Below are positions 20,021-30,395 of a stretch of 64,000 nt of DNA, piece by piece (within the stretch, counting starts at the first letter, position 1; every line of letters begins with the position of its first letter). The position numbers and the translations under genes are program-made. The notes below the pieces were generated by a model. That model did not search any database and was not told the origin of the DNA. It was given only the letters and a program-made list of their open reading frames with translations. The stretch lies in contig JAMPIV010015288.1 of NCBI GenBank assembly GCA_024509875.1, forward strand, positions 1 through 64,000, written 5' to 3'. Source of the DNA: Oreohelix idahoensis (Eukaryota > Mollusca > Gastropoda > Stylommatophora > Oreohelicidae).

Positions 20021-20202
20021 AGTGGTCACATGGGAATTATTATTCATTATCCAGTTTTCTAAGTGGTCAAATAGGAATTATTATACTTTATCCAGTTTTC
20101 TAAGTGGTCAAATGGGAATCATTATTCAGTAATGTTAAGTGGTCAAATGGGAGTTATTATTCAGCAAACTAAGTGGTCAAATGGGAATTATTATTCAGTA
20201 AT
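20021..20202. repeat. Tandem repeat with 41-bp and ~35-bp units
   Basis: AGTGGTCAAATGGGAATTAT-type units start at 20021, 20062, 20103, 20138 and 20172. The spacing changes from 41 to about 35 bp as the TATCCAGTTTTC spacer is replaced by a shorter one. The array directly abuts a dispersed repeat beginning TGTCGTGG at 20203. Confidence 0.9.
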
Positions 20203-21400
20203 TGTCGTGGTTGAGTAAAGTGAAGAGTATTTGTCGAGTTGGACAATAGTAGAGAAATCAACAAGGGATAGTGGACTGACAGAGTTATAGATTACACACA
20301 CAGAAAGGTGTAAATAGGAGATGGACTTGAGACAACCTGGAAGAAGATTTATCAAAGTGATCTCTCTCTTCAAGCCTCAGCTCACTTTTACTGTCTAAGC
20401 ACCTCCTGCTCTCACTCTTTTCTCTTATCAAACATAGAGATTATAGTAAAGAGCTAAAACAAGTTAATTATGGATGAAAAGAGTCGGGAACAGCGCATTA
20501 ATAAATGTGTAAACTTTATTAAAGAAGAAAAGCATGGAATTAATGCATATCATCATACACAGCATAAATTACATCAATAATCATCAATAGTCATCAATAA
20601 TCATCATAATGCAAATGCACACCCACAAACACACACACCACCAACACTCATAAAACCTGTAGAACACAGAGAAATGAAATAAACTGTCTGACAGTCTGTC
20701 AGTTTTCGTGGGACCAAGTACAATGCTTCCGACAGTGTCTTTTACGTAAAAATATACTCCATGGGTGATGGACCTGTAAAGACTTTCTTGTTGGTGCTGA
20801 CTTGGGTTACCCCTAATTGCGCGAGTTAGGCTGGAAGACGCTGTTTATCTTTGCTGGCCGCTCCTAAGTGCGAAGTTCTACATAAACCCAGAAATACACC
20901 AGACGAAGTTACTTGAGGACAAAGAGTCCCAGGCGCTCTTATCCGGCGCTATTGCTTGCTTGGCTGTAAATCCTGTTTAAACTGGTTTGGCTGTGGTTTT
21001 GGCTGAGTGCCCCGTTTAGGCATACAAAGTCGGGTGATATCAGATTCTGCTATAGACATGCTGGGCGGTTTTGATATTATGGAAGCCGCAATGCTCTGGC
21101 TGGTAATCCAATAGGCGAGTAGAGAACTACTACTGCATTTGGTGATTCCAGATTTAGCGTTGGCTCGTTGCACTGCGTGATCTTAACTTGGCGTTGACAA
21201 AAGGGGTTTTGATTCAGGAACGGGGTTGACGACTCGTGATTGCTAGCTGTATTCAGAATCCCTCTAGAACGAAGAGAACATAACATTCTTCGCCTGACTG
21301 GAGTCTGCTCTAGCGATTCGGTATCCCTGAAACCCGAAAAATGACCAGAGACAGGCCTTAACATTTTAGTTCTGTGTTAAAGTTTGCCTTATCTCATGAT
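20203..21400. repeat. Dispersed repeat L-A-B, copy 1
   Basis: Starts with TGTCGTGGTTGAG, the same terminus as the 419-bp inverted-repeat element at 34862. Segment L-A (about 20203-20590) matches 34862-35240, and segments A-B (about 20375-21400) match 33782-34855 in the same order, with many substitutions and indels. Minus-strand frames in B are not conserved between copies, so I treat it as noncoding. The matching right-hand inverted terminus is not present in this copy. Confidence 0.7.
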
Positions 21401-21899
21401 GGTCCATCTCGGGCCAGGAATATATTCACGAGTGTGTTTACGTGTTGTTGTTGTTGTTGTTCCCCTTCACTCTTATAGTTTACAAATAAACACCTGGCAT
21501 GGCTTGTTTCTACAGATGTATCGGCGTGATGCGTAATATTATGACTACTACTGCTGTGTTCTAAGGGGCAAAAACCCCCAAAGGCTAACAGCGGGTTTTA
21601 TCTCCCCCTGAAACAGATCAAACTCGTTACCCAGGCCTCAAAGGGTACCAGCCGCTCGTGATCAAAGCTTAGAGCGATCAGAGAAATTCCCCCTGTTGGG
21701 ACGGACCACAGGTGCGTTTAGATAACATTACGTTACCGCTACGCTGACTGTTGAAGAATTTTTAATTCTGAAGGCCAGCCAGAACGTAACCAACCGTCGG
21801 GTGGGGTTTGAGAAGGTGAAAAAATGAAAGAAAAGAAATACAAAATGTCTAGGAAAACAGAACATTAAAAGAGTTAATAACATATGGAACGAAATGGTA
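21401..21899. other. Unassigned region with a GTT run
   Basis: Contains a short (GTT)n run near 21443-21462. No coding or mobile-element signature recognised. Confidence 0.5.
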
Positions 21900-22365
21900 A
21901 AATAAATTAATAGTTAAGAGTCACTGTGACAGTACTATTGTATGGCCCTGAAAATTGAGAAAAACATCAACACCAAAAAGCAACCGACTTTCATAAATTT
22001 ATGCTTCTGTAGAATAGAAGGATTAAAATGGTATAACAAGGTTACTAATGTGGAACTGATGACAAGAATCCGACAAGTGCCAGTGGAACAAAAGTTCAGA
22101 AGAAGAAGCTGGCGATGGATAGGACACACATTGAGAAAAACCTGTTGATAGCATTACATGGAAGTCCTTGTTCTAGAACGCCCAGGGTAAGACAGGCAGA
22201 GGTAGCCCAAAAACACACAGAGAAGAGAACTAGAGAGAGAAGAGAAAATGATAAGGATTGCGTGAAAAAAATGTGAGCTGATGACACGTGACAGGAGGAC
22301 TTGGCATGTAATTATTGAAGGCCTATGCTCCTTGGGGAAATAAAGGGTAATGTCTGATTAATTGA
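21900..22365 (+). pseudogene. RTE-like LINE 3' end, copy 2
   Basis: Closely parallels the C-terminus of the LINE at 4900-5340: an LLYG-like block, KQPTFIN, RIEGLKWYNKVTNVELMTR, RQVPVEQ, WRWIGHTLRK, then the shared 3' end GGCCTATGCTCCTT. It ends around TAATTGATTGA instead of a TGAA tail. Frameshifts follow GHTLRK. A 5'-truncated, moderately diverged copy. Confidence 0.85.
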
Positions 22366-22429
22366 TTGAACAAATCTGCCAAGTCAGTCTGATTGCATAG
22401 TTCTGAAACATTGATTAAAAATAACAAAC

Positions 22430-23255
22430 AAGAAGTTACGGACTGCCATAAATGGGTGTTTGCATCAATAAGAAGTATTTAAATGGTGCGACAAAATCAC
22501 CAATGTAGAAGTGAAAACAAGGACCAGATAGGCGCGAAGTGGAACAAGAGATGACAAGAAAATGCTGGCGATAGATAAGATACACACTGAACAAACCTGC
22601 TAATGATATTACAAGACATGTCTTCTACTAGAATCCCTAGAGTCAGAGAAGCAGAGGGAAACTAAAAAAAAACACACGAAGATGATATCTGGAGACAGAA
22701 ATCACATAGATGTTATCTCTGGAGACAGAAATCACATGGATGATGTATCTGAAGACAGAAATCACATGGATGATATATCTGGAGACAGAAATCACATGGA
22801 CGATATATCTGGAGACAGAAATCACATGGATGATATATCTGGAGACAGAAATCACATGGATGATATATCTGGAGACAGAAATCACATGGATGATATATCT
22901 GGAGACAGAAATCACATGGATGATATATCTGGAGACAGAAATCACATGGATGATATATCTGGAGACAGAAATCACATGGATGATATATCTGGAGACAGAA
23001 ATCACATGGATGATATATCTGGAGACAGAAATCACATGGATGATATATCTGGAGACAGAAATCACATGGATGATATATCTGGAGACATAAATCACTTGGA
23101 TGATGTATCTGGAGACAGAAATCACATGAATGAGTATGACATCGAAAGACACTGAGCTGATGGCACAGAACTAGAGAACTTTGCATGAGTATGTTGAAGG
23201 TTTAAGCTCAATGCGAGGCTGTGTAGAATAATTAATAAATGAATGAAGAGAAAAT
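22430..23255 (+). pseudogene. RTE-like LINE 3' end, copy 3, expanded by a minisatellite
   Basis: The nucleotide counterpart of ...LQTFINGCLRRIEGLKWYDKVTNVEL is seen from about 22434, then TTACAAGACATG and TAGAATCCCTAGAG (compare TTACAAGGCAGT and GGAACCCCCAGGG at 5130-5162). After a block of 30-bp repeats the LINE resumes with GAGCTGATGGCACAGAACT and TTGAAGGTTTAAGCTC and ends in AATGAATGAAG. The repeat array replaces the segment coding for LETEVKIMRRTW. A tandem expansion inside a dead LINE is the simplest reading. Confidence 0.8.
22680..23135. repeat. 30-bp minisatellite, about 15 copies
   Basis: The unit reads TGATATATCTGGAGACAGAA plus ATCACATGGA. Copies between about 22770 and 23060 are almost identical; the edges vary more. 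Since 30 is divisible by three, several frames stay open on both strands (10-residue repeats such as GDRNHMDDIS), but these are by-products. The unit resembles the LINE codons for LETEVKIM at 5209-5232. Confidence 0.97.
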
Positions 23256-23599
23256 GGCAACAGCGGTATATAGCTTCCTTGTCACGTGTTTGACAACACT
23301 TAACAAACAAAAAAATAAAAAAAATACAGGAACGCGGATTCTTTTTCGTGGTCTAAATTATTAATACATTTCTCATCGTGAAGTAATGTGAACCGCTATG
23401 CCGCATGCATAATTCTTTCGATAATGCTTTTCAGTGCACGTCCTGCCGAGCTGTTCAAATATGGCTTCGTTGTTACTCGGTTTCTCCAGATTAGCGTCGA
23501 ATCAGCCTAGCTACATTCCCAGTGAAAATAGTGTTCGGTTATAGACGATTTACTATCATAGCCGCAGTGACTGGCACAGATTTGTTCACTAAGATCTAT
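23256..23599. other. Unassigned short gap
   Basis: No coding or repeat signature recognised. Confidence 0.5.
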
Positions 23600-23960
23600 A
23601 TAACACTTGTTGTATGTAGATATTAGTACAGGTGTGAATTTGGTAGCGTTACATGTTGTAGATGTTGGCACAGTATGTGAATTGCGTAACGCTGTTGTGT
23701 GTATATATTGGTACAGTATGGGAAATTTGTGACGTTACACTTTGTAGATGCTGGAACAGTATGTTTATAGTGTAACGCCGTTTTATGTACATATTTGTGA
23801 AATAAAGGAAATGTGTGAAGTTACACTTTGTAGGTGTTGGTACAGTATGTGAATTGTGTAACGCTGTTGTATGTAGATATTCGTAAAGTATGTGAAAGAT
23901 GTAAACAGCATATGAAAGATGTAAACAGCATGTGAAACATGTAACGTTGCAGTATGTAGA
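23600..23960. repeat. About 86-bp tandem repeat (dimer of ~43 bp), diverged
   Basis: Blocks such as GTAGATGTTGGCACAGTATG, GTGTAACGCTGTTGT and GTGACGTTACACTTTGTAG recur at about 86-bp spacing, with half-units also alike. Copies are diverged, so the array is older than the others nearby. It trails into shorter AGATGTAAACAGCAT repeats near 23900. Confidence 0.8.
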
Positions 23961-24080
23961 TTTTGGTACAATATGTTCATTGTGACGTATGTAGATCGTG
24001 GTGCAGTATATCTGTAAAGTTGCAGTATGTTTTATGTTGGCGCAGTATGCGAACTGTGTAATACTTCATTATATAAATAA

Positions 24081-24367
24081 GTAGAATGGGGAAAGAAAAA
24101 AAAACACAAATAGTAATACGTCTTACAAGGAGAAAGGACAGGAAAAACCTACGTTGCGGCCACAAGGCTTTCGTCAGGGACAGACAAACAAGATAGGAGG
24201 GAAAGAAAGAACTCTACTTAATTCTCATTTTCTTTCTTTCCCTCCTGTCTTGTTTGTCTGTCTCTGACGAAGGCCTTGTAGCCGCAACGTAGGTTTTTCC
24301 TGTCCTTTCTCTTTGTAAGACGTATTACTATTTGTGTGTTTTTTTTGTTTTTTTTCCCCCATTCTAC
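24081..24367. repeat. Long imperfect palindrome
   Basis: The left arm (about 24081-24212) is the reverse complement of the right arm (about 24233-24367) with a ~20-base loop and few mismatches. The arms include AATAGTAATACGTCTTACAA, CCTACGTTGCGGCC and GGAGGGAAAGAAAG. A CTGACGAAGGCC...GGCCGCAACGTAGG-type motif sits in both arms and again at about 52078-52108, outside any palindrome. It is either two inverted copies of a dispersed repeat or a fold-back element; no target duplication was found. Confidence 0.93.
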
Positions 24368-24522
24368 TGTTTTACCCCCGTCTTACGGCAGTTCTCCTCA
24401 TATACTTACATTATATAAATAATAGTGTCGAATATGAACTATTGCCCCAAGCAGTTCCAAGGGTTCTTTGAAGAGACCTTGAAGGAAGAACAGGACTACC
24501 GCACCCTAAGATACGTCTAACA

Positions 24523-25028
24523 AGGCAACTTATAAGAGGTTGTACACGGGACTGGCACTGTATTACGTGCAACTTATAGGAGGTTGTGTATACGGGACGC
24601 ACTGTATTACGTGCAACTTATAGGAGGTTGTGTATACGGGACTGGCACTGTATTACGTGCAACTTATAGGAGGCTGTGTATACGGGACTGGCACTGTATT
24701 ACGTGCAACTTATAGGAGGTTGTATACGGGACTGGCACTGTATTACGGGCAACTTATAGGAGGTTGTATACGGGACTGGCACTGTATTACGTGCAACGTA
24801 TAGGAGGTTGTGTATACGGGACTGGCACTGTATTACGTGCAACTTATAGGAGGTTGTGTATACGGGACTGGCACTGTATTACGTGCAACTTATAGGAGGT
24901 TGTGTATACGGGACTGGCACTGTATTACGTGCAACTTATAGGAGGTTGTGTATACGGGACTGGCACTGTATTACGTGCAACTTATAGGAGGTTGTGTATA
25001 CGGGACTGGCACTGTATTACGTGCAACT
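24523..25028. repeat. 46-bp minisatellite, 11 copies
   Basis: The unit GCAACTTATAGGAGGTTGTG plus TATACGGGACTGGCACTGTATTACGT repeats head to tail. Most copies are 44-46 bp and nearly identical; some lack the TG of TTGTGTATA. There are no unique spacers, so it is a minisatellite and not a CRISPR-like array. Confidence 0.97.
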
Positions 25029-25639
25029 AATTACCACATAAACCACCGCTGTAAGAACGTATGGCTGCTTGTGCAGACGTCACTTGAGATCAGCTGCAGG
25101 GATGGCTGGCTATACTCCGCAAGAAGAGCGAAGAAAGATTGATAAATGATATGAAATATTTACAATAAATACGCGTCGATGTACCATATATGTGGTACAT
25201 TATGTTCATTGTTGGCGACCCACAAGAACAAGCTCGTAACTTTGTGGCCACGTAATTGTCAATTATTCTGTCGTATTGGAACTTCACATATATCTCGTTC
25301 TTTCGTCTGTTCATGACATGTGTCTTTCAAAGAGAACTGCCTCTTTTCTGTTCATCAAGTGTCCCAGGATGAACGTCCCACTGAACATATTTGATATTCT
25401 CTACTTTATGTAGGTCTGATATCATCATTTACCGCAGGTTTGCAGATTAGCACAGTCTTTCCAAGTTCAGTTAGAAACTTCTGTAAATATTAAATATACC
25501 TTTTCATAGAAAATGAAAAAACTCGACGAAAGAAATTGAAACAATATGTCAAAAAGCCAGTGCAGTGACGTCCCAACTGTCATTAATACTTAAGTATCCA
25601 AATATGATTATTGAAATTGAACAACAATTGATAACATGT
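25029..25639. other. Unassigned region
   Basis: Short chance frames only; no repeat or coding signature recognised. Confidence 0.5.
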
Positions 25640-26050
25640 ATATTCTTACCGACACTTTGCTGTAAGTATCATATATGGACAATGTCCAAGCGACAGGAGA
25701 GAAAAATCGCATCGTGCGAGAAGAAGTGCTTGAGAAAAGTCGTTAATGTTGCCGTGACAGACAGAATGGGAAACAATTACATCAGAAAAACTGTAGGGAT
25801 TACAACCTGCAACGAACGTTTGGAAGGACTGACGAAGTGGTTTGCCATCTCATGAAAATGGAGCCCGATCACTGACAACTTCGCGCCTACAACAGTTGTA
25901 GATCTGCTTTTAGTGCAAGAGGACGACCAAAACAGCAGGTGGGATAAACAATATTACAGGTATCTTGCAGCAATAAGGGCTCGCAACAACCAATGCAACA
26001 CACTTGGCTCAATAAGGCAATCGTCTTCTGCAAATAACCTCTCGTTAGAA
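25640..26050 (+). pseudogene. LINE RT C-terminus relic
   Basis: Frames read KYHIWTMSKRQERKI...CEKKCLRKVVNV, matching the ECELWAMTT...SEMRYLRKVVEV block of the LINE at 58242-59925. RLEGLTKWF (compare QLRWFGHV) and a RGRPKQQ...WDKQYYR-like tail follow. A stop after WFAIS and lost frames mark it as a dead, 5'-truncated copy of a related family. Confidence 0.7.
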
Positions 26051-26719
26051 TTTTAAACTCTAAAAATGTTTATATTGCAAGCGAAAGAATTTAAGCACCC
26101 CAGAATATTGACATAGTGTGTAACGCTAATGAAGACAAGAGATTATGTGGAGGGTTTTGTTTTTTGCCACCTAAATGGACGCCCCAAAATTCCAGAACAA
26201 ACTTTCCATTTCGTGCATTAAATTCCATTTCACGCTTGGCAGTTCTCCTTAAGTAATCGATTACCGAAAAGCTGAAAAAAAAAGAGGAGCGGGTATGGAA
26301 TTTAGACACCAGAAACTTTCCACAATGCATCAAATTTTTATCATTAACGTCAAAGTGTTTTAGAAATGCGCATAAATAATTTATACCTAATCATCAGAAG
26401 TGGTGAAAATAGCATCCGCAGATAATACGGAAAAAATTGATTTTTTTCCCTCCTTCCTAAAGCTCTTATCTTCCTTGCAACCATTGTAAGACTAGTCTGC
26501 AATTCTGACGTTCAAACACACAGACTGTGCAAGGGGATTCACAAACTTTTCAAAGAATATTTGGACAGAGTAAACAAAGAAACCGACAAGCCAACAAGCG
26601 TTAAGCTTGTCATGGCGTGTCTTCTATTTTATGTTTTTCAATCTTTTCGTAAACATTCTTTGATATTTTAGTCCAGTATTGTATAGTCAATGTGTGTTAT
26701 CGGGCCCAAACCTGAGAAT
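26051..26719. other. Unassigned region
   Basis: AT-rich, no coding or repeat signature recognised. Confidence 0.5.
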
Positions 26720-27150
26720 CACAAAATGTTATATATATCCTGCACTACTGTATGGTGTAGAAACATGGACAATGAATAAGCAATTGGAGGAACCAGTTGA
26801 AACTCTTAAAGATGTGGATATTTAGAAGAATGGGGCGTATCTCATGGAAAGTGAAGAAAACAAATAAGAAGGTCCTACAAAATCTAGGTATGAAAAGAGA
26901 ACTAATGAGAGAGGTCAAAGTTAGGCAGCTAAAATACTTTGGCCACATAAAAAGGCGTAACACCTTGCAGAAGACCATAATAGAAGGGAGAGTTGAAGGC
27001 AAACGTGCAAAGGGAAGACAGCGCTATAAGTGGGAAGATAACATCAAGAGATGGACAGGAAAGAGTCTGTCAGAGTGCACAACCAAGACACGAGACAGAA
27101 GACGTTGGAGATCAGCCAACCTTCGTTGTGGAGATGGCAGCTGATGATGA
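26720..27150 (+). pseudogene. LINE RT C-terminus (related to 44070-44530)
   Basis: Reads an ETWTMNKQLE-like start, KMWIFRRMGRISWKVKKTN, LKYFGHIKRRNTLQKTIIEG, and GKRAKGRQRYKWEDNIKRWTG, then a stop at 27142-27144. This is the C-terminal zinc-free tail after the thumb of RTE-like RTs. The minus-strand copy at 44 kb shares FFGHIKRHNSLEKTVMEG. The RT core is absent. Confidence 0.85.
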
Positions 27151-27254
27151 ACCTAGCAAGCATGTCGTATATGGCAACTATGAAGGAATGGGTGGGGGGG
27201 GGGGGCTGATTACCCCATCCTGTAGAAATTTTAAACCATAAACACTTCTACGGT

Positions 27255-27515
27255 CACGTCAACTTAAGTAAAGGTCAAGATGGTCCCATTCCCGATACTG
27301 CCGTAGGGGAGTGAAGTGTTAGAGCCTTTACTGTACTAGGTCCAGCTTCCACAGTTGGGGTCACCAGTTCTCTTCCTCGCTGCCTTTTCCTACCCTAACT
27401 CACAAGCAGTCACGTACCCATTTACAGCTAGGTAGACTTGAGCTGACGTCACCGTGTTTCGAACCCGGTACATTAGCCGCGAAAGGCCAGCGCCCTAACC
27501 ACTGTGTCAGTCGGA
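27255..27515 (-). mobile_element. tRNA-derived SINE (family 1), minus strand
   Basis: The minus strand reads ACACAGTGGTTAGGGCGCTGG (A box) and CCGGGTTCGAAAC (B box) near the right end, then a body with AGCTGTAAATGGGTAC and a tail with ACTTCACTCCCCTACGGCAG. The same order recurs at 36770-37019, and in pieces at 46280-46420 and 49010-49131. No clear target duplication seen. Confidence 0.85.
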
Positions 27516-27954
27516 CAAAGTAAATAATTTAAATTCTACTACGCCACCCAAGACGGAAGGGGGACCTCTATTAAAGGAGGTTGACGGCTCAACACAGAGA
27601 AAAATGAAAAGAGTATTCGCCGCTGACGCACTAATGTTAGGACAGGAGCAGTAACATAGTGCGATTTGTGCGTACCGCCGACATGGGAAAGGCGCCGAAA
27701 AAAACAGAAAATATCCCAGTAAATAATTATTTGCTTACATGAAAACATCGACATCACGAGACCTCGCCCCACCCTGAAAATTTCATAGGGCCAGGTCTGA
27801 TCACCAAATATGGAACTGATGACTTCTTCTTCTTCTTCTGCGTTCGTCCTGAAAAGGACGTTGGTTGCGCTGTGTCGCCGTTTACAGCAAAGTTGCGATA
27901 TCTGCGCCTTTCGGCCCAACACAACCGACTTCGGCATGACAAGAACCAGACATG
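27516..27954. other. Unassigned region
   Basis: Includes a (TTC)n run near 27823-27838. No convincing gene; minus-strand frames through here run into the trinucleotide repeat. Confidence 0.45.
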
Positions 27955-27955
27955 T

Positions 27956-28056
27956 GCTGGTGGTGGTGCTGGTGGTGGTGGTGGTGCTGGTGGTGGTGGT
28001 GGTGTTGGTGGTGGTGGTGGTGGTGGTGGTGGTGGTGGTAGTAGTAGTAGTAGCCC
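27956..28056. repeat. (GGT)n microsatellite ending in (AGT)n
   Basis: GGT triplets with occasional GCT, then AGT. Glycine, valine or threonine homopolymer frames across it are repeat artefacts. Confidence 0.97.
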
Positions 28057-28149
28057 ACTTCAACTATAAATGACTATTGGAATGCGCCCCTGAGTGACAG
28101 CCCTCAGCTGATTTTTCCCCTAGTGTTCCTTTCGGTGTGTTCTTTTCTC

Positions 28150-28960
28150 TTTTGCTTGTAGTGAGAGCTTCTTTTCGCCCAATCTGAGGTGGCGCCGTAA
28201 GGAGCATTGCCACTTGATGCGATCGGCACCTTCATCCTCCCAGGTTACTTGAATCATGTCCAGTACCTTCATGTCTCTCTTGCACACATCTTTGAATCTC
28301 AGCTGTGGTCGCCCGACTGTTCTTTTGCCGAATGCCAGTTATCTGTAGAAAAATATCTTTGAGGACGCGACCATCTTCCTTGCGGCGGACATGGCCACGC
28401 CAGCGTAGTCTGCGCTGTCTAAGCAGTGTATACATGATTTGAAGGCCAGCATATGCCAGCACCTCGACATTTGTCTTCCCACTAAATACCAAGGATATGT
28501 GACATAGACACGTAGATGAAAGGTAGGAGCCTTCTTTCTTGCTTAGCATAGGTTATCTATGTCTCGCTGCCATAAAGAAGCGTACTGGTGACGCAGGAAT
28601 TATATACCGCTGCTTCGGTCTTCAATGTGAGTTTGGAGTTTCCCCAAACACGAGTTGTGAGGTGGGCAAGGATGGTTGCAGCTTTGCCAATGCGGCTGTC
28701 CATTTCTGTGTCCAGACTGAGTTTGTCGTTCATGGTAGACCCCAGGTATATGAAGTGGTGCACCACCGCCAATTCATAGTTATCGATAGTAAAAACTGGT
28801 GCAACATCCACATCCTGACCCAGCATATTTGTTTTCTTTAGACTTATTGTGAGGCCAAAATGCTAGCACGCTTGGGTGAAGCAATTCATCAAGCTCTGGA
28901 GCTTCTGTTGACTTTGAGTGAAGATTCCAGCGTCGTCGGCGAACAAGTGGAGGAAGATAT
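28150..28960 (-). pseudogene. LINE reverse transcriptase fragment, minus strand
   Basis: Minus-strand motifs in order: LFADDAGIFT (active-site DD), a primer-grip-like LTISL area, FIYLGSTMND, ATILAHLTTRVW, YNSCVTSTLLYGSETW, LRQRRLRWRGHVRRKEDGR. This is the second half of an RT plus its C-terminal tail. It starts abruptly at about 28960, where an oppositely oriented LINE 3' end begins. Broken near 28550. Confidence 0.87.
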
Positions 28961-29230
28961 GAGGGAAAAGACGCTGGCGATGGATCGGACACACAGTGAG
29001 AAAACCGGCTGATAACATTACAATGCAGTTTTTGTTCTGGAATCGGCAGGGTGAGAGAGATAGAGGGAGAAAAAAAAACCAAAGTGAAAAAGTAAACTTG
29101 AGGCAGAAATTAAAGGTATAAATAAGACTTGGGAAGATCTTGAACGGATGATACAGTACTGTAGAACCTGGCACAAACGTCTTGAAATCTATGCTCTTTC
29201 GGGAGCTCAGGTAAAAATGGATATGATCAT
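28961..29230 (+). pseudogene. RTE-like LINE 3' end, copy 4
   Basis: Begins [25 protein letters not shown] (compare the LINE at 5080-5150), then lost frames matching the TWKELEMMARDRRNW block, and the 3' end CTATGCTCTTTCGGGAG. It is joined head-on to the minus-strand RT fragment ending at 28960. Confidence 0.82.
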
Positions 29231-29362
29231 GATAGGCAACTCAATAACAGAGCGTTACAACAATATGCAATCTTATCATCAAAAGTAGTTTCCCCTCCAC
29301 TCTCCCCAGACAGACAAGTGTTTCGGCCCTTTAATCTCATTTACACTCTTCTTCTTCTTCGT

Positions 29363-30061
29363 TTGCCCTCAGACTTCTACATTAATGACTCTAATAAAGG
29401 CAGTAGTCAGCTCAAGGTTCCTAACATCTCGTTCACCCTCAAACTTCTACATTAATGACTCTAATAAAGGCAGTAGTCAGCTCAAGGTTCCTAACATCTC
29501 GTTCATCCTCAGACTTCTACATTAATGACTCTAATAAAGGCAGTAGTCAGCTCAAGGTTCCTGATATCTCGTTCACCCTCAGACTTCTACATTAATGACT
29601 CTAATAAAGGCAGTAGTCAGCTCAAGGTTCCTGACATCTCGTTCACCATCAGACTTCTACATTAATGGCTATAATAAAGGCAGCAGTCAGCTCAAGGTTC
29701 CTGACATCTCGTTCAACCTCAGACTTCTACGTTAATGACTCTAATAAAGACAGTAGTCAGCTCAAGGTTCCTGACATCTCGTTCACCCTCAGACTTCTAC
29801 ATTAATGACTCCAATAAAGGCAGTAGTCAGCTCAAGGTTCCTAACATCTCGTTCACCCTCAGACTTCTAAATTAATGACTCTAATAAAGGCAGTAGTCAG
29901 CTCAAGGTTCCTAACATCTCGTTCACCATCAGACTTCTACATTAATGACTCTAATAAAGACAGTAGTCAGTTCAAGGTTCCTGACATCTCGTTCACCCTC
30001 AGACTTCTACATTAATGACTATAATAAAGGCAGTAGTCAGCTCAAGGTTCATGACATCTCC
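29363..30061. repeat. 70-bp minisatellite, about 10 copies
   Basis: The unit contains CAGACTTCTACATTAATGAC, TCTAATAAAGGCAGTAGTCA and GCTCAAGGTTCCTAACATCTCG. Copies are nearly identical. On the minus strand the unit corresponds to the last codons (LELTTAFI...), the stop and the start of the 3' UTR of the LINE whose coding end lies directly to the right. The left edge passes into GAAGAAGAAG, the tail seen on related LINEs at about 40562 and 52460. The LINE end has therefore been amplified in place. Confidence 0.95.
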
Positions 30062-30395
30062 AAAAATATTTTCATGGAGAAAAGTGGGATGTTGCCATAT
30101 GCCACTCCGTTCACTGCTGTATGATGGGCAGGACTGGAAAAATGTTCGGCTGTTATGGTGTCACAGGAGCAGAAATCTGTTGGACCAATCCTGTACTTGT
30201 GATATAGATGGTACCGCAACCTATTGTGACCAGTACGTAAGCGGAAAATGATGACCTGGTCTCGCCTAGATAGTTGGTGATAGACGTAATCTTTTATGTG
30301 ACCTGGGTGTTTTTTACACTCTAAGGGGATGGACCCACTAGGGTCACGTCTCCCAAGTACTATTGTTTTGCCTACTATTGTGTTTTCCATCCTGT
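30002..30395 (-). pseudogene. RNase H-bearing LINE, C-terminal end
   Basis: The minus strand reads DQVIIFRLRTGHNRLRYHLY, then CSCDTITAEH, then HHTAV, and ends in LELTTAFI before the stop. The LRTGHN and C-x-C...H-type zinc pattern is the C-terminal part of LINE polyproteins that carry a downstream RNase H (compare 39885-40541). The RNase H catalytic part is missing here. The 3' terminus runs into the 70-bp minisatellite. Confidence 0.85.

Noticed and set aside
21077..21364. 95-codon minus-strand frame in dispersed repeat B
   Set aside because: The second copy (about 34500-34860) does not keep the same frame, so it is probably noncoding.
22643..23186. Four overlapping open frames of about 126-169 codons on both strands
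   Set aside because: The 30-bp unit is divisible by three, so frames without a stop in the unit stay open automatically; the flanks are a dead LINE.
24263..24292. Functional hammerhead ribozyme
   Set aside because: The invariant GAA after stem II reads GCA in all three copies; kept only as a motif of interest.
24523..25028. Regular array resembling a CRISPR
   Set aside because: The repeats are head to tail with no unique spacers, and the surrounding elements are eukaryotic.
27400..27515. tRNA gene candidates (A and B boxes here and at 18880-18954, 36930-37019 and 49040-49131)
   Set aside because: Each sits in a longer repeated body with a common tail, i.e. SINE heads; no full cloverleaf was seen.
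27539..28073. Thr-, Val- or Gly-rich frames
   Set aside because: They are produced by the GGT microsatellite; no domain in the non-repetitive part.
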